DNA from: Lucinisca nassula
Lineage: Eukaryota; Mollusca; Bivalvia; Lucinida; Lucinidae
Assembly: GCA_963580285.1 (NCBI GenBank)
Contig: OY757010.1
Span: forward strand, 218,321,234-218,385,233
Length of the DNA: 64,000 bases
Reading direction: 5' to 3'
The notes under the pieces are model-generated. The model saw only the letters and a program-made list of their open reading frames with translations. It had not been told where the DNA came from and made no database searches. The position numbers were made by a program, and so were the translations under genes. Below are positions 20,989 to 32,141 of this stretch, piece by piece (within the stretch, counting starts at the first letter, position 1; the number at the start of each line of letters is the position of its first letter).

Positions 20989-22413
20989 TTGATCCGGATC
21001 AATTTGCTATGGGTCAGATTGATGCAATCCAATCAACTTGCTGTGAATCAACTTAATCTTTATCTGCATCAACTTGAGGTGAGTGAACTCAATCTTGATC
21101 TGAATCAACTTGCTGTGAGTCAACTTAATCATGGTCTGCATCAACTTGCTGTAAGACAACTGAATCTTAATCTTGATCTGGGTCAGCTTGCTGTGTGTCA
21201 ATTTGATCTTGATCTGTATCAACTTGTAGTGAGTAAACTCAATCTTGATCTGAATCAACTTGTTGTGAGCCAATTTGATCTTGATCTGAATCAACTTGCT
21301 ATGAATCAACTGACTCTTGATCGGAATCAACTTGCTGTGTGTCAACTTAATCTTGATCTGCATCAACTTGCTATGAGACAACTGAATCTTAATCTTGATC
21401 TGAATCAACTTGCTGTGAGTCAACTGAATCTTGATCTGAATCAACTTGCTGTGAGTCAATTTGATCTTGATCTGCATCAACTTGTGGTGAGTGAACTGAA
21501 TCTTGATCTGAATCAACTTGCTGTGAGTCAACTTAATCTTGATCTGCATCAACTTTTGGTGAGTGAACACAATCTTGATCTGAATCAACTTGCTGTGAGT
21601 CAACTTAATCTTGATCTGCATCAACTTGCTGTTGGACAACTGAATCTTAATCTTGATCTGGATCAGCTTGCTGTGTGTCAATTTGATCTTGATCTGCATC
21701 AACTTGTGGTGAGTGAACTCAATCTTGATCTGAATCAACTTGCTGTGAGTCAACTGAATCTTAATCTGAATCAACTTGCTGTGAGTCATTTTGATCTTGA
21801 TCTGCATCAACTTGCTATGAGACTGAATCTTAATCTTGATCTGAATCAATTTGTTGTGAGTCTATTTGATCTTGTTCTGAATCAATTTGGTGTGAGACAA
21901 CTGAATCTTAATCTTGATTTGGATCAGCTTGCTGTGAGTCAATTTGATCTTGATCTGCATCAACTTGTGGTGAGTGAACTGAATCTTGATCTGATTCAAC
22001 TTGCTGTGAGTCAACTTAATCTTGATCTGCGTCAACTTGCTATGAGACAACTGAATCTTAATCTTGATCTTCATCAACTTTTGGTGATTGCACTAAATCT
22101 TGATCGAAATCAACTTGCTGTGAGTCAACTTAATCATGATCTGCATCAACTTGCTATGAGACAACTGAATCTTAATCTTGATCTGAATCAACTTGCTGTG
22201 AGTCAACTTAATCTTGATCTGAATCAACTTGCTGTGAGACAACTGAATCTTAATCTTGATCTGGATCAGCTTGCTGTGAGCCAATTTGATCTTGATATGA
22301 ATCATCTTGATGTGAGTCAGTTTAACCTTGATCTGGATCATCTTGCTGTGAGTCAGTTTAATCTTGACCGGGATCAATTTGCTGTCATTCAATTTTATCT
22401 CATTCTTGATTAA
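20989..22413 (+). other. 474-codon open frame made only of minisatellite
   Basis: The frame encodes about 38 Leu/Gln/Asn/Asp-rich 12-residue repeats (LNLDLNQLAVSQ-like). The opposite strand is also open over much of the same stretch with Lys/Ile-rich repeats. No start context, splice signals or unique sequence accompanies it. Open frames on both strands are what a stop-poor 36-mer produces. I judge it non-coding, although a 12-residue repeat protein cannot be formally excluded. Confidence 0.7.
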
Positions 22414-22609
22414 ATTAATGTGAGTCAATTTGATCCTGATCTGGATCATCGCGTTGTGATTCAACTTGATCTGGATCAGTTTGCTGTGAGTCAACTAGAC
22501 CTAGATGAACTTGTTGTGAGTCCATTTGATCATGATCTGTATCAACTAGCTGAGAGGCAACTTGATTTGGATCCTAAAGTTTTGATGATATAGAAACTAA
22601 AAGCACCAG

Positions 22610-23150
22610 CAAATATAAAGCAGAACATTATGCCCATTTGGCAAAATTAATCAAAGGTGCATTATTTTGAAACTGAGAAAGGGGGAGAATCATTTTTTTT
22701 TTTTTTTTTTTTTTTTGCAGCATATTGTCCTGACCGAATACATATTCCTATAAAATTGCATGAAGATATCCTGAACGGTTATAGAATTATGGAGGTACAA
22801 GGATGTTTGGAAAAATTAATCAAAGGGGCATAACTTGGAAACTAAGAAGGGGCGAACAATCATTCTTATGTGCGACCTAATACATACTCCGAAGATATCC
22901 CTATGGAGAATACCAGAATTTCTGGATAAAACTAATCAAAGGGGCATAACCTAAGGAATGGGGAAACAATCATTCTTGTGTATCTTCTTGACCTAATGCA
23001 TATTCATGTAAAGTTGCATGAAGAAATCCCTAATGGTTGCTGAGTTATGGGGCGTACAAGAATGTTTACGGATGGACGGAGGGGCAGGTGGATTGGTGGA
23101 CAGTACCAAATATAATGTCTGTTTTTTTTTCTTTCAAAACAGGCATATAA
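22610..23150. repeat. Dispersed repeat with three ~110-bp subunits
   Basis: AATTAATCAAAGGGGCATAA recurs three times (near 22647, 22814, 22932), along with AACAATCATTCTT and CCTAATACATATTC-like blocks. A 25-base T run begins at 22694. The end carries GGATGGACGGAGGGGCAGGT. Confidence 0.65.
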
Positions 23151-23664
23151 AAACAGCTTCCCCTCATGGTGTGGCTCAAATGTGAGTCAGGAGTCAAAAT
23201 TGAAGTTAGGGTCTGAACTGTTTGTGCACATATTGTTGTTTTCAATATTTAGTTTTTCCCACTGAATATACCTCAGCTGTGGCCTTTAATCATCCTAAGT
23301 GGCCTTCAAGGTTTTCCTTACATAATACTTGAAGATTAAAAGTTGCTTATGATAATTTTCAAGAGAGCACTTTAAAATTGAAGAACATCTTGTATATTTG
23401 ACAGTATGTTTCAGTTGCTTGATTAATATTATCCTTATGGAGGGCTATCTGAGGAAAATCAGTATGTCAATAGTCTATCTTTTCAAATGATATGCCAAGA
23501 AATGCAGTATAAAATATGCCTTCTTGTGCCTTGCCTGAACTATGCATGATGTACATATGTTACAAAAGTTTGTTATTGCGCACCTAAAAAGATTAAACAA
23601 CACAGAAATCTTTTCTTCGCATATAATGATGAAATATTGTGATAATATTCTTATTAATACTTAA

Positions 23665-23822
23665 AATAGGTTGAAGGTGCTCGTTAGAACAGCCTCATTG
23701 AGGCGGTTTTAACGAGTACCCACAACCTATGCCTTGGAGCAGAAATAAGAAAAATAATGAATACCCCAATAAACCGCATTTTCTCTTTATAAAGTGGATC
23801 TTGTACAATAATTACAGTGAGA
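23665..23822. repeat. G-family MITE, partial
   Basis: The hairpin GGTGCTCGTTAGAACAGCCT / GGTTTTAACGAGTACCCACA is followed by GGAGCAGAAATAAGAAAAAT and CAATAAACCGCATTTTCTCT. The left outer part is missing. Confidence 0.75.
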
Positions 23823-24169
23823 TATACAGGACCTTGATAATTAGGCTTGATTAAAACCCACAATTTATGTTTGAAACAGGAAAATAATAAGTTTCCTTTT
23901 AACTGTCATGATTATTATAAGTTTTGTTAGAATATCTACATTTGCACAATAAATAAGAACTGAGAGAACTGGTGGGTTGATTGTCTCTGAGTGTAAATTG
24001 GGACAATGGGCCTGAATGGGGAATAAGACTGTTTCATTTAACCCTTAAATTTCTGTACTGTAAGTGTAGACTGCGTTTTTTTGGGCTCGTGACCCTTAAA
24101 TTTCCGTACTGTAAGCAAACCGTGTAGACTGCGGTTTTTAGCGCCTGACCCTTAAATTAAGGTGTAACA

Positions 24170-26170
24170 GTTTATCTTTACCCCCTGGGTAGTTTTACCC
24201 CGGGGGGTAAAGATATCCCAGGATATCTTTACCCCCACCCTGGATATCTTGACCCCCGGGGGTAAAGATATCCCGACTGGGTGGGATTCGAACCCGGGCA
24301 GCTCGGGTGATAGTCCACTGCTCTAACCGCTGAGCCAAAGAGTCATCTCTGACGCAGTTGTCAGAGAGTGGTGATAAACCTATAAGCTAGGGGTGGGGGA
24401 GGGCAAAATATCCCGGCTGGGGTAGCTTGACCCCAACCCTTCCAGCATTTAGAAAAACCCAAACATGCACACTTATACCATATAGCTTGCATGAATAAGT
24501 TTTTCACAACTTCTACCATTGCTCATAGGTGGGGGTGAAGATATCCCGGCTGGGATAGTGTGACCCCACCCCACATCCAGACCTTGGAAAACCCAAACAA
24601 GAACACTTCTCAACAATGAAGGTACTACTGATGTCCAATGGTCTATGGATGACATAACATTACCACAAGCTAGCTTGCATGAATCAGGATTTCACACCTC
24701 TACCATATTGCTCAAGGGTGATGGTAAAAAGATATCCTGGCCAGTTTAGCTTTACCCCCGGGGGCAAGATATCTCAGCCGGGATATTTTCACCCCCGCCA
24801 CTCACAAATGAGAGGGATAATGCAAGATTATGAGTCTACTATCGTACTTCAGTTACATATAAGAACAAATTTGGCATTGGGAAAATAGTTAATACCATAA
24901 GTGGGGATGGGGGTAAAGATATCCTGGCCAGTTTAGCTTGACCCCCCGGGGTAAAGATATCCCAGCCGGGATATCTTTAACCCCACCATTCCACTCACCA
25001 CCACCACCCATTTCACAACTGACAGGGATAATGCAAGAGTATGAAAGATTGTCATAAGCAACTTTTTGAATACGAAAATATAGAAAAAGAAGTTATTAAA
25101 TAATCATTTGCCTCTTTAATATGGTCATATTTCTTGCTAAGGGTATAGTTCTATTAGTCAGAGTCATGATTGAAAAGAAAAATATTAAAATGAAACATTG
25201 AGTCCACTATCTTGCTTCAGTTACATATAAGAAGAAATTGGGCATTAAGAAAATAGTTTATACCCAAAAGTGTGGATGGGGGTAAAGATATTCTGGCCTG
25301 TTTAGCTTTACCCCCGGGGGTAAAGATATCCCAGCCGGGGTATCTTTACCCCCTCCTTTCCACTCACCACCATCACCCATTTCACAACTGACAGGGATAA
25401 TGCAAGAGTATGAAAGATTGTCATTAGCAACATTTTGAATAAGAAAATATACAAAAAGAAGTTATTAAATAATCATTTGCCTCTATAATATGGTCATATT
25501 TCTTACTAAGGGTAGTTCTATTAGTCAGAGTAATGATTGAAACAAAAAATGTTAAAGTGAAACATTGAGTCTACTTTCTGACTTCAGTTGCATATAAGAA
25601 CAAATTTGGCATTATGAAAAAAGTTAATACCAAAAGTGTGGATGGGGGTAAAGATATCCTGGCCAGTTTAGCTTTTCCCCCGGGGGTAAAGATATCCCAG
25701 CCGGGATATCTTTACCCCTGCCATTCCACTCACCACCACCACCCATTTCACAACTGACAGGGATAATGCAAGATTATGAAAGATTGTCATAAGCAACATT
25801 TTCAATAAGAAAATATACAAAAAGAAGTTATTAAATAATCATTTGCCTCTATAATATGGTCATATTTCTTACTAAGGGTAGTTCTATTAGTCAGAGTCAT
25901 GATTGAAACGAAAAATGTTAAAGTGAAACATCAAGTCCACTGTCTTGCTTCAGTTGCATATAAGAAGAAATTGGGCATTAAGAAAATAGTTTATACCTAA
26001 AAGTGGGGATGGGGGTAAAGATATCCTGGCCAGTTTAGCTTTTCCCCCGGGGGTCAAGATATCCAGGGTGGGGGTAAAGGTATCCCGGGATATCCTTACC
26101 CCCGGGGGTAAAGCTACCCCTGAGTAGCCTTACCCCCAGGGGTAAAGCTACCCAGGGGTCAAGATAAACT
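24170..26170. repeat. 367-bp satellite with palindromic GGGTAAAGATATCCC blocks
   Basis: Units start near 24901, 25271, 25637 and 26002 (spacing 370, 366, 365). Each has GTGGGGATGGGGGTAAAGAT, CCCCCGGGGGTAAAGATATC, CACTCACCACCACCACCCAT and AGAAGTTATTAAATAATCAT. Partial units precede 24901. Both flanks (24170-24270, 26040-26170) hold clustered inverted copies of GGGGGTAAAGATATCC, as if the array were bounded by foldback ends. Confidence 0.88.
24275..24344 (-). other. tRNA-like sequence (SINE head or tRNA pseudogene)
   Basis: Read on the minus strand, 70 bases begin GACTCTTTGGCTCAGCGGTT and contain GGTTAGAGCAGTGG (A-box and D-arm-like) and CCCGGGTTCGAATCCCACC (T-arm and B-box-like). The outermost GACT can pair with AGTC. 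The anticodon stem and part of the acceptor stem do not pair well, so I do not call a functional tRNA. It adjoins the satellite and could be its Pol III-type head. Confidence 0.55.
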
Positions 26171-26186
26171 GGGACACCTGTACTGT

Positions 26187-26245
26187 AAGCAAATAAGTGT
26201 AGACTGATCAGACACTACATTATCTGGGTCTACACTGTTTACCAA
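26187..26245. repeat. GATC-type core hairpin remnant
   Basis: GCAAATAAGTGTAGACTGAT pairs loosely with TCTGGGTCTACACTGTTTAC. The outer family cannot be assigned. Confidence 0.55.
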
Positions 26246-26536
26246 CCCATGATTCCAGGCCAGATTCTACAGATAACCTTTTTATGCAACACGCTGACCT
26301 CACTTCGATATAATTAACGCAGCTATTTTCTATAAATAAGTTACATGGATTTCCCACAAATCAGTGATTGTCACGTGAATTCCAGCACTAATAGAGGTTT
26401 TGGTCCTTATAACTTTGGTTCACTTGATAACAATCAACCCAAAACTCACATTTTGTAACTTTCAATTTGTTGTCAACTTCAGCTAAATATAGGTTGACTA
26501 GCCATTCCAACATCAAAGTCAACAAGTACATTTAAG

Positions 26537-28261
26537 GTGAAATTCTGTTTACAAAATTACAGGGGGATAACTCTCATTAACATTATAGCAAAAATTTACT
26601 CGCAAATTCTTCTTAACCGGCTGAATAAATGGTCTGAGAAAGAAAACGTAATATCGCAAAATCAGTTCGGTTTCCAAAAGGGAAAATCAACCGTAGATTG
26701 TATTTTTGCATTTTATTCCATAGTCTCGAAGACTTTGAATTCTGGTGACAAGCTGTATTGTGCCTTTATTGATTACGAAAAGGCATTTGATAAAATAGAC
26801 AGAAGTTTACTATGGCAGAAACTAGCTTCCGAACATGTCAGCACGAAACTTGTAAAGGCAATATCATCAATGTATTCGGTTGTTAAATCATGCATTAGAT
26901 ATCGTTCGTCACTTTCGGGCTTCCTTAACTCTAATGTCGGTCTAAAACAGGGGGACCCGAGCTCGCCTCTGATGTTTATGTTGTTTATCAACGATATAAT
27001 ACAAAATATTAATTCTGACTTTGATGAAATCTTCACGGCAGACGGATTTAAATTATTTATGCTCCTCTATGCTGATGATGCAGTAGCATTTGCGAAATCT
27101 CCGCAAGCTTTACAATCGATTCTCAATGACATTGAGTTGTACTGCAGAGCATGGGGTTTAAAAATTAATACATCCAAAACCAAAATGATGATCTTTGAAA
27201 AAGGCCGACATACTAACTATGATTTTTATCTTAACAACGTGAAATTAGAACTTGTTACTTCATTCAAATATTTAGGTATTCATTTCTTTAAGAATGGGAA
27301 TTTATTTCGTACACAAAAAAGAATCGCAGAACATGCGTCATATGCTTTGCATAATTTATTTTCACTATTTAGACAAGTCGAATTGCCAGTCTCTGAAAAA
27401 TGTAAATTATTTGACATTCTTGTAGGATCAATCTTGAATTACAGTGCTGAAGTTATTGGTACAGTTAACGCGAAAGATATTGAATTAGTCCATACTAAAT
27501 TTTGTCGCTGGATTCTACATGTAAGAAAATCTACAAACTTAACCGGGCTGTATGGAGAACTTGGAAGGGTTCCTTTTATAATTACCAGAAAGCAAAAAAT
27601 GATAAAGTATTGGATCAAACTATTAAAACTAGATGAAAACGCTATACCTAAAAAGATCTATTCAATGTTAAGAAATGATGCTGAAAACAATTTATCTTAC
27701 AATGGCGCAAATTGGGCTTTCCATGTAAAATCTCTTTTAGATGAGTTAGGTTTAACATATATTTGGGTACAGCAGGATCACACCGATATACCATACAACT
27801 TGATACAACAGAGAATTATGGATATGTACAAACAAAGCTGGTATGCGCATATAAATAATTCATCCAGATTGCTTATGTATGCAAGATTTAAACACGATTT
27901 TGAAATAGAACATTATTTAGATTTTGTAACTGATAACAAATATAAGATTGCTCTAACAAAATTTAGACTGTCCTCCCATGATTTAGCTATAGAACGTGGC
28001 AGATTCCAAAATATTGAAAGAAATGATAGACTGTGCAGATATTGTAATATGAATATGATAGAAAACGAATACCATTTCCTATTAGTATGCCCACTATATA
28101 GAGATTTGAGAAATAAATACTTCAAGAATTACTACTGCCATTGGCCGACGATGAACAAGTTTGATGATCTTATGTCCAAAAAATCAAAAAATTCTATTCT
28201 AAATTTAGCAAAGTTTGTGTTTTATGCCATGAGACTGAGAGACTCCATTCAGATCATCTGA
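26537..28261 (+). CDS. LINE ORF2 fragment: reverse transcriptase and CCHC C-terminus
   Basis: This 574-codon frame copies LINE RNA into DNA at a nicked target site. Visible RT signatures are FGFQKGKSTVD, motif A FIDYEKAFD (residues 77-85), motif B GLKQGDPSSP (135-144), catalytic YADD (178-181) and KTKMMIF just after. The C-terminal part has a C-x2-C-x9-H-x4-C cluster (C500, C503, H513, C518) followed by PLYRDLRNKYF, common at the end of such ORF2s. The endonuclease domain and the first RT blocks are missing. The first five or six codons after the nominal ATG are probably host sequence, with LINE sequence starting at about NYRGITLIN. The rest has no frameshift or stop, so the insertion looks fairly young. 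It cannot be autonomous. Confidence 0.93.
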   Translation: MKFCLQNYRGITLINIIAKIYSQILLNRLNKWSEKENVISQNQFGFQKGKSTVDCIFAFYSIVSKTLNSGDKLYCAFIDYEKAFDKIDRSLLWQKLASEHVSTKLVKAISSMYSVVKSCIRYRSSLSGFLNSNVGLKQGDPSSPLMFMLFINDIIQNINSDFDEIFTADGFKLFMLLYADDAVAFAKSPQALQSILNDIELYCRAWGLKINTSKTKMMIFEKGRHTNYDFYLNNVKLELVTSFKYLGIHFFKNGNLFRTQKRIAEHASYALHNLFSLFRQVELPVSEKCKLFDILVGSILNYSAEVIGTVNAKDIELVHTKFCRWILHVRKSTNLTGLYGELGRVPFIITRKQKMIKYWIKLLKLDENAIPKKIYSMLRNDAENNLSYNGANWAFHVKSLLDELGLTYIWVQQDHTDIPYNLIQQRIMDMYKQSWYAHINNSSRLLMYARFKHDFEIEHYLDFVTDNKYKIALTKFRLSSHDLAIERGRFQNIERNDRLCRYCNMNMIENEYHFLLVCPLYRDLRNKYFKNYYCHWPTMNKFDDLMSKKSKNSILNLAKFVFYAMRLRDSIQII

Positions 28262-28444
28262 AATTGTAAAAATAATGCCAAACACTGGTCATTATATGTC
28301 TCATTAATGCCTAAGACCGCTCCTATGTTAAAAGAATAGTGTATATTGTGTTTCATGTTTTCACTGTTATACTGCTGATGTAGGCTAAAAACATTTTTGT
28401 AATGTTTAATGCTGAAATAAAGTTATTGTATTGTATTGTATTGT
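26550..28444 (+). mobile_element. 5'-truncated LINE retrotransposon
   Basis: The element starts abruptly inside the reverse-transcriptase domain. It continues through an open frame to 28261, then a short 3' UTR with AATAAA at 28416-28421 and a tail of TATTG repeats (28424-28444). A short-repeat tail and 5' truncation are typical of target-primed LINE insertion. The clade (CR1/L2/Jockey-like or related) cannot be settled by eye. Confidence 0.92.
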
Positions 28445-28560
28445 TTAACCCTTGCCAATTTTGCCACACCCATTTATAATGATCAACCAATCAAATTACT
28501 CCATATAATGTATTCATTCAGATTAACAAACTGAATGAAAAACATTGAATAAGCATCCCT
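28443..28560. repeat. B-family MITE, 5' part only
   Basis: TTTAACCCTTGCCAATTTTG, GCCACACCCATTTATAATGA and CAACCAATCAAATTACTCCA match the B left half. The hairpin is missing. It directly abuts the LINE tail. Confidence 0.65.
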
Positions 28561-28689
28561 TGCTATCATAAGGAGCCTTATTGGTTTCAATGCTCAGTGC
28601 ATTTAGTACCTGAATGGGTGACTCTGTTGCTTTACTTCATGGTCGACCAAGCAAACCCTACAGACCAAACTTGTTTATAATAACCAGGA

Positions 28690-29400
28690 CAGACTTTGAG
28701 TCTAGGCGGATTTTGAATTTCAGGGATATTGGGGAATTTATTTCAGAATTATTTTTGTATATTTTTTGAAGGACAGATCTGATTTTTCATTTCAGAGTTA
28801 CTTGCCCTTGAACAGTAAAAGTACTGTTGTTCAAACAATTACATTTTTGTTTCTGATCCAATCTTATCAAACTTGCAGGTTATCTGGACATCCATAAAAT
28901 CGCAGATGAGTTTGAATTTGGACCAGATCAGATTTTTCCCTTCAGAGCTACATGTTTATTTATATCCCATCTTCATTAAACTTGCAGATAATCAGCATAT
29001 GCATGAACTCTCAGATGAGTTATTTGCCCTTGAATGCCAAAATTAATGTAACAGTAACTTTTAACTTTAATCCAGTTCTTCATCAAACTTGCAGATAACC
29101 AGGCTAGATTAATACAAGGACCAGATCAGACTTTTCACTTCAGAGTTACTGCCCTTTAAAAGCAAAATTGATGTTGTCCAATCAATTACTTGATTGTTTC
29201 CTTTGTTTTATTAGCTTCAGAAGAGCAAATGTTTATGTTGCCCTTCTTGGCTGTTTGTTATCATAAATAAATGGGTTGCCACAGCAACTAAAGTTGATAA
29301 CATTTTCACTAGAAAGCTATTGAGAAGCTTTATATAAAATTTGGGTGCAATTGATTCAGGGACTTCAGAGTACATGTTATTTAAATGCTAACCATGTGCA
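28690..29400. repeat. Old degenerate tandem repeat, ~160 bp
   Basis: GACCAGATCAGATTTTTC-like and TTCAGAGTTACTTGCCCTT-like blocks recur near 28770, 28925 and 29118, together with ATCAAACTTGCAG. Divergence is high. Nothing coding was seen from 28560 to 29610. Confidence 0.5.
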
Positions 29401-29614
29401 ATGGGTGGCCACTGATGATGGATGACACTCAGGGTCTGACATACAAGCCAGCAAGCTCCCTGTGTGTTTTCAGATCTGGTGAGCTAAACATGTTGCAAAA
29501 TTTCACCTCATAAAAAGTGTCTGGGGCTAAGCAAGATGTAACTATACCGGTACTTTACAGATATGTCATTCCTTATTGAACATGAGCTCATTCAGGTAAA
29601 CCAACAATAAATCA

Positions 29615-29790
29615 CTGTCCTGCTGAATAAATTAGTTTTGCCACACCATTTCTGACTATCAATAAATCAAATTACTTGATATGTCATGTAATCATTCAAG
29701 GTGCATGAATGACAAACTGTGTTGATCTTGATTAGAAAATTGGCTCAGTCTGATCTGGATCTACATTGTTTGCAAAGGTAGGGGTTACCT
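29615..29790. repeat. B-family MITE, degenerate
   Basis: It has CCTGCTGAATAAATTAGTTT, GCCACACCATTTCTGACTAT and AATCAAATTACTTGATATG. A worn core follows with TGATCTGGATCTACATTGTT and GGTAGGGGTTACC. Confidence 0.6.
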
Positions 29791-29809
29791 TACTAGTACC
29801 TCAGACCTC

Positions 29810-30660
29810 TTACAGGCAGTATTTCTAAAGAATATCATTTTTTTTTTTACTTGCCACACACATGTTGAGGCTTTCTAAAGAATTTTTCTTTTTTCCCAGT
29901 GTCACACACATCTTACAGGCAGCATTTCTAAAGAAGTTCTCTTTTTTAATAGTGTCACACACATCTTGCAGGCAGCATTTCTAAAGAAGTTCTCTTTTTT
30001 AATAGTGTCAGACACATCTTACAGGCAGCATTTCTAAAGAAGTTCTCTTTTTTAATAGTGTCACACACATCTTACAGGCAGCATTTCTAAAGAATTTCAT
30101 TTTTTAACAGTGCCACACACATCTTACATGTTGGATGGGCTGCATGATGTTTCCATGCAGAGCTGAAACAGACCCACACACGAGTACTGGTAAACCGCTT
30201 AGAGGATCTAAGCCTCCCCAGGCAAAGCGGTGCGAGTTGGACAGCCCATGCTTAAAAACCCTACTGGTTTCATTGGGCTGCAGGGCTTGAGATGTCATTT
30301 AATCTCAATGTCAGATAAAAGTCCCACAAAATTGGAAGCAAAGTCTCCAAAATGACCTTTACAGTGCTGATGGGGGTGTTAAACCTCAAATCAAACAAAC
30401 ATCTTACAGGCTTTAAATTTCTAAAGAATTTCTCTTTTTTAATAGTGCCACACACATCTTACATGCAGCATTTCTAAAGAATTCCATTTTAATAGTACCA
30501 AACACATCTTACAGGCTTTAAATTCTAAAGAATTTCTCTTTTTGTTTTAATAGTGCCACACACATCTTACATGCAGCATTTCTAAAGAATTTCTCTGTTT
30601 GTTTTTTTAATAGTGGCACACAAATCTTACAGGCAGCATTTCTAAAGATTTTTTTATTTT
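29810..30660. repeat. Minisatellite, 55-60 bp units, interrupted by a SINE
   Basis: The unit is GTCACACACATCTTACAGGC followed by AGCATTTCTAAAGAATTTCT and CTTTTTTAATA. About 11 units are visible, roughly half on each side of an S1 SINE at 30129-30400. Confidence 0.85.
30129..30400 (+). mobile_element. S1 SINE inside the minisatellite
   Basis: It runs from TTGGATGGGCTGCATGATGT to CCTCAAATCAAACAAA. ACATCTTACA occurs on both sides, but this is also part of the host repeat, so the duplication length is ambiguous. Confidence 0.85.
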
Positions 30661-30840
30661 TATTTTTTTCCTTCTTTTTTTTCAGAGAAAATATGGCTTG
30701 AAACTATATATGAATCATCTGCTGGACAAATACACTTGAAATATGAAGCTTTTTTCCTGTGAAAAACAAATATACATATATTCATATATTACCCTCTGTG
30801 CTCAAAATTTCTCTCATGCTTTAAGGGTTTATTAACCATT

Positions 30841-30890
30841 GTTGACGGGGACATTAAACCTCAAATCAAACAAACAAAACCATCTAGTAG
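30841..30890 (+). mobile_element. S1 SINE 3'-end fragment
   Basis: Only TTGACGGGGACATTAAACCT with CAAATCAAACAAACAAAA is present. It is heavily 5' truncated. Confidence 0.75.
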
Positions 30891-31589
30891 GCTTTTTTCG
30901 TTATTTAATTGCTTCAAGGGGGTCAGACATGGAACATGCCAGTATGCCAGGCAGTTTTGGAAAACTTTGCCAGTCAAAACATGCAGCCATACTTCAGAAA
31001 TGATTGATTATATATTGACATTTCTAAATCCATTCATGTTCAATACAGGTCGTCTTAAACCCATCTTGGCACCTTAAGTATGGATGTTCAAAGTTGATGA
31101 GATTATACGCAGCAGGAAAATTAATACCCCCATATTAACATTATCTCGGACAAACAAAATATATGATTACTTTATAAAGGAATATATCAAAACTAGGATT
31201 TCACCAAGGCCAAAGATTTCCCAGGTATTGAACTACTTGTACCCCTAATAATTCTTCAGGTGATAGTAAAACTTCTTAAAATCCTACCCTCTTCAAACAT
31301 TTGATAAATCATGACTTCTGAATGCAGGAATTAGTAACAATAAAGTCTTGCAGTATTTGGCCCAAATTACCCGATTCACACATTTCAATGAGAAATAGCC
31401 ACCTTTATTTTACTTCATCCTCTTTTTCACACTTGACGGTGGACATAAAACGGGCTTTTGACATTGTAAGTAAATAAAGGGATAATTATCTAACATAAAT
31501 GTATCTGTCTTGGTCAATATTTGATAGATAAGAGTTTTGGGGTGAAATAGGACTTGAGTTAGAGTGAGTACCATATTTACCCCCTCAAC

Positions 31590-32080
31590 CGTATTTACCC
31601 TATATCATAATTCAGACACCTCAACTCATGAAAATACTTGTTCTAAAATTTGAACAAGTACTGCATTTACTTCCAAACCTAGATGCGTGGCTTTTGGTTG
31701 ACTGATTTGAGTTTAAACATCCCCGTCAACACTGTATAGGTCACTTTGAAACGTTGCTTCCAATTTTGTGGGATGTTTACCCGACATTAAGATGAAATGA
31801 CATCTCAAGCCCTGCCGCCCAATGAAAACCAATAAGGTTAATGTGCATGGATGGTCCAATTCACACAACTTTTCATGGGCAGGTTTAGAACCTCTATGCG
31901 GTTTACCAGTACTTATGTGCAGTCGGTTTCAGCTCTGCGTGGAAGCATCATGCAGCCCATCTATTTCTTCAAGCCCCGATAGGCGGGGGCAAGCTAGATG
32001 TGTGGCAAACAGTGATGAGATGCTGCGTTCTGTGGCATCTTATATGGGTCTACACTGTTTGTTCAGGCCTGCCTGTTGGA
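31590..32080. mobile_element. E-family MITE split by an S1 SINE
   Basis: GTATTTACCCTATATCATAA then TTCAGACACCTCAACTC and CTTGTTCTAAAATTTGAACA form the left part. After the SINE come the core GCAAACAGTGATGAGATGCT / GGCATCTTATATGGGTCTAC and GTTCAGGCCTGCCTGTTG. Confidence 0.78.
31694..31991 (-). mobile_element. S1 SINE, minus strand, nested in E
   Basis: It carries GATTTGAGTTTAAACATCCC at one end and CAAGCCCCGATAGGCGGGGG at the other. CTAGATGCGTGG precedes and CTAGATGTGTGG follows, a 12-bp target-site duplication with one change. Confidence 0.88.
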
Positions 32081-32141
32081 GCAGGTACGTAAAAAATTTA
32101 CCCGAAATTTTAAGAGGGAAGACTAAAATGATGAACCATAA

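Larger units (their letters stand above)
19855..22575. repeat. 36-bp minisatellite array, over 60 imperfect units
   Basis: The unit is near ATCAACTTGCTGTGAGTCAA followed by CTTGATCTTGATCTGG. Because the period is a multiple of three, long frames stay open on both strands. The plus strand reads repeats like NQLAVSQLNLDL and the minus strand reads repeats like LTHSKLIQIKIK. An S1 SINE interrupts the array at 20618-20834. Units right of it (20989-22413) are more regular and include alternating 36- and 42-base forms. Confidence 0.92.

Noticed and set aside
20989..22413. 474-residue repeat protein
   Set aside because: It consists only of minisatellite, the opposite strand is also open, and there is no unique sequence or splice context.
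24275..24344. Functional tRNA gene
   Set aside because: Good A- and B-box-like segments exist, but the anticodon stem and part of the acceptor stem do not pair. A SINE head or relic is more likely.
30660..30775. Exon after a CTTCTTTTTTTTCAG acceptor
   Set aside because: The pyrimidine tract is part of low-complexity T runs, and the following sequence has no sustained frame.
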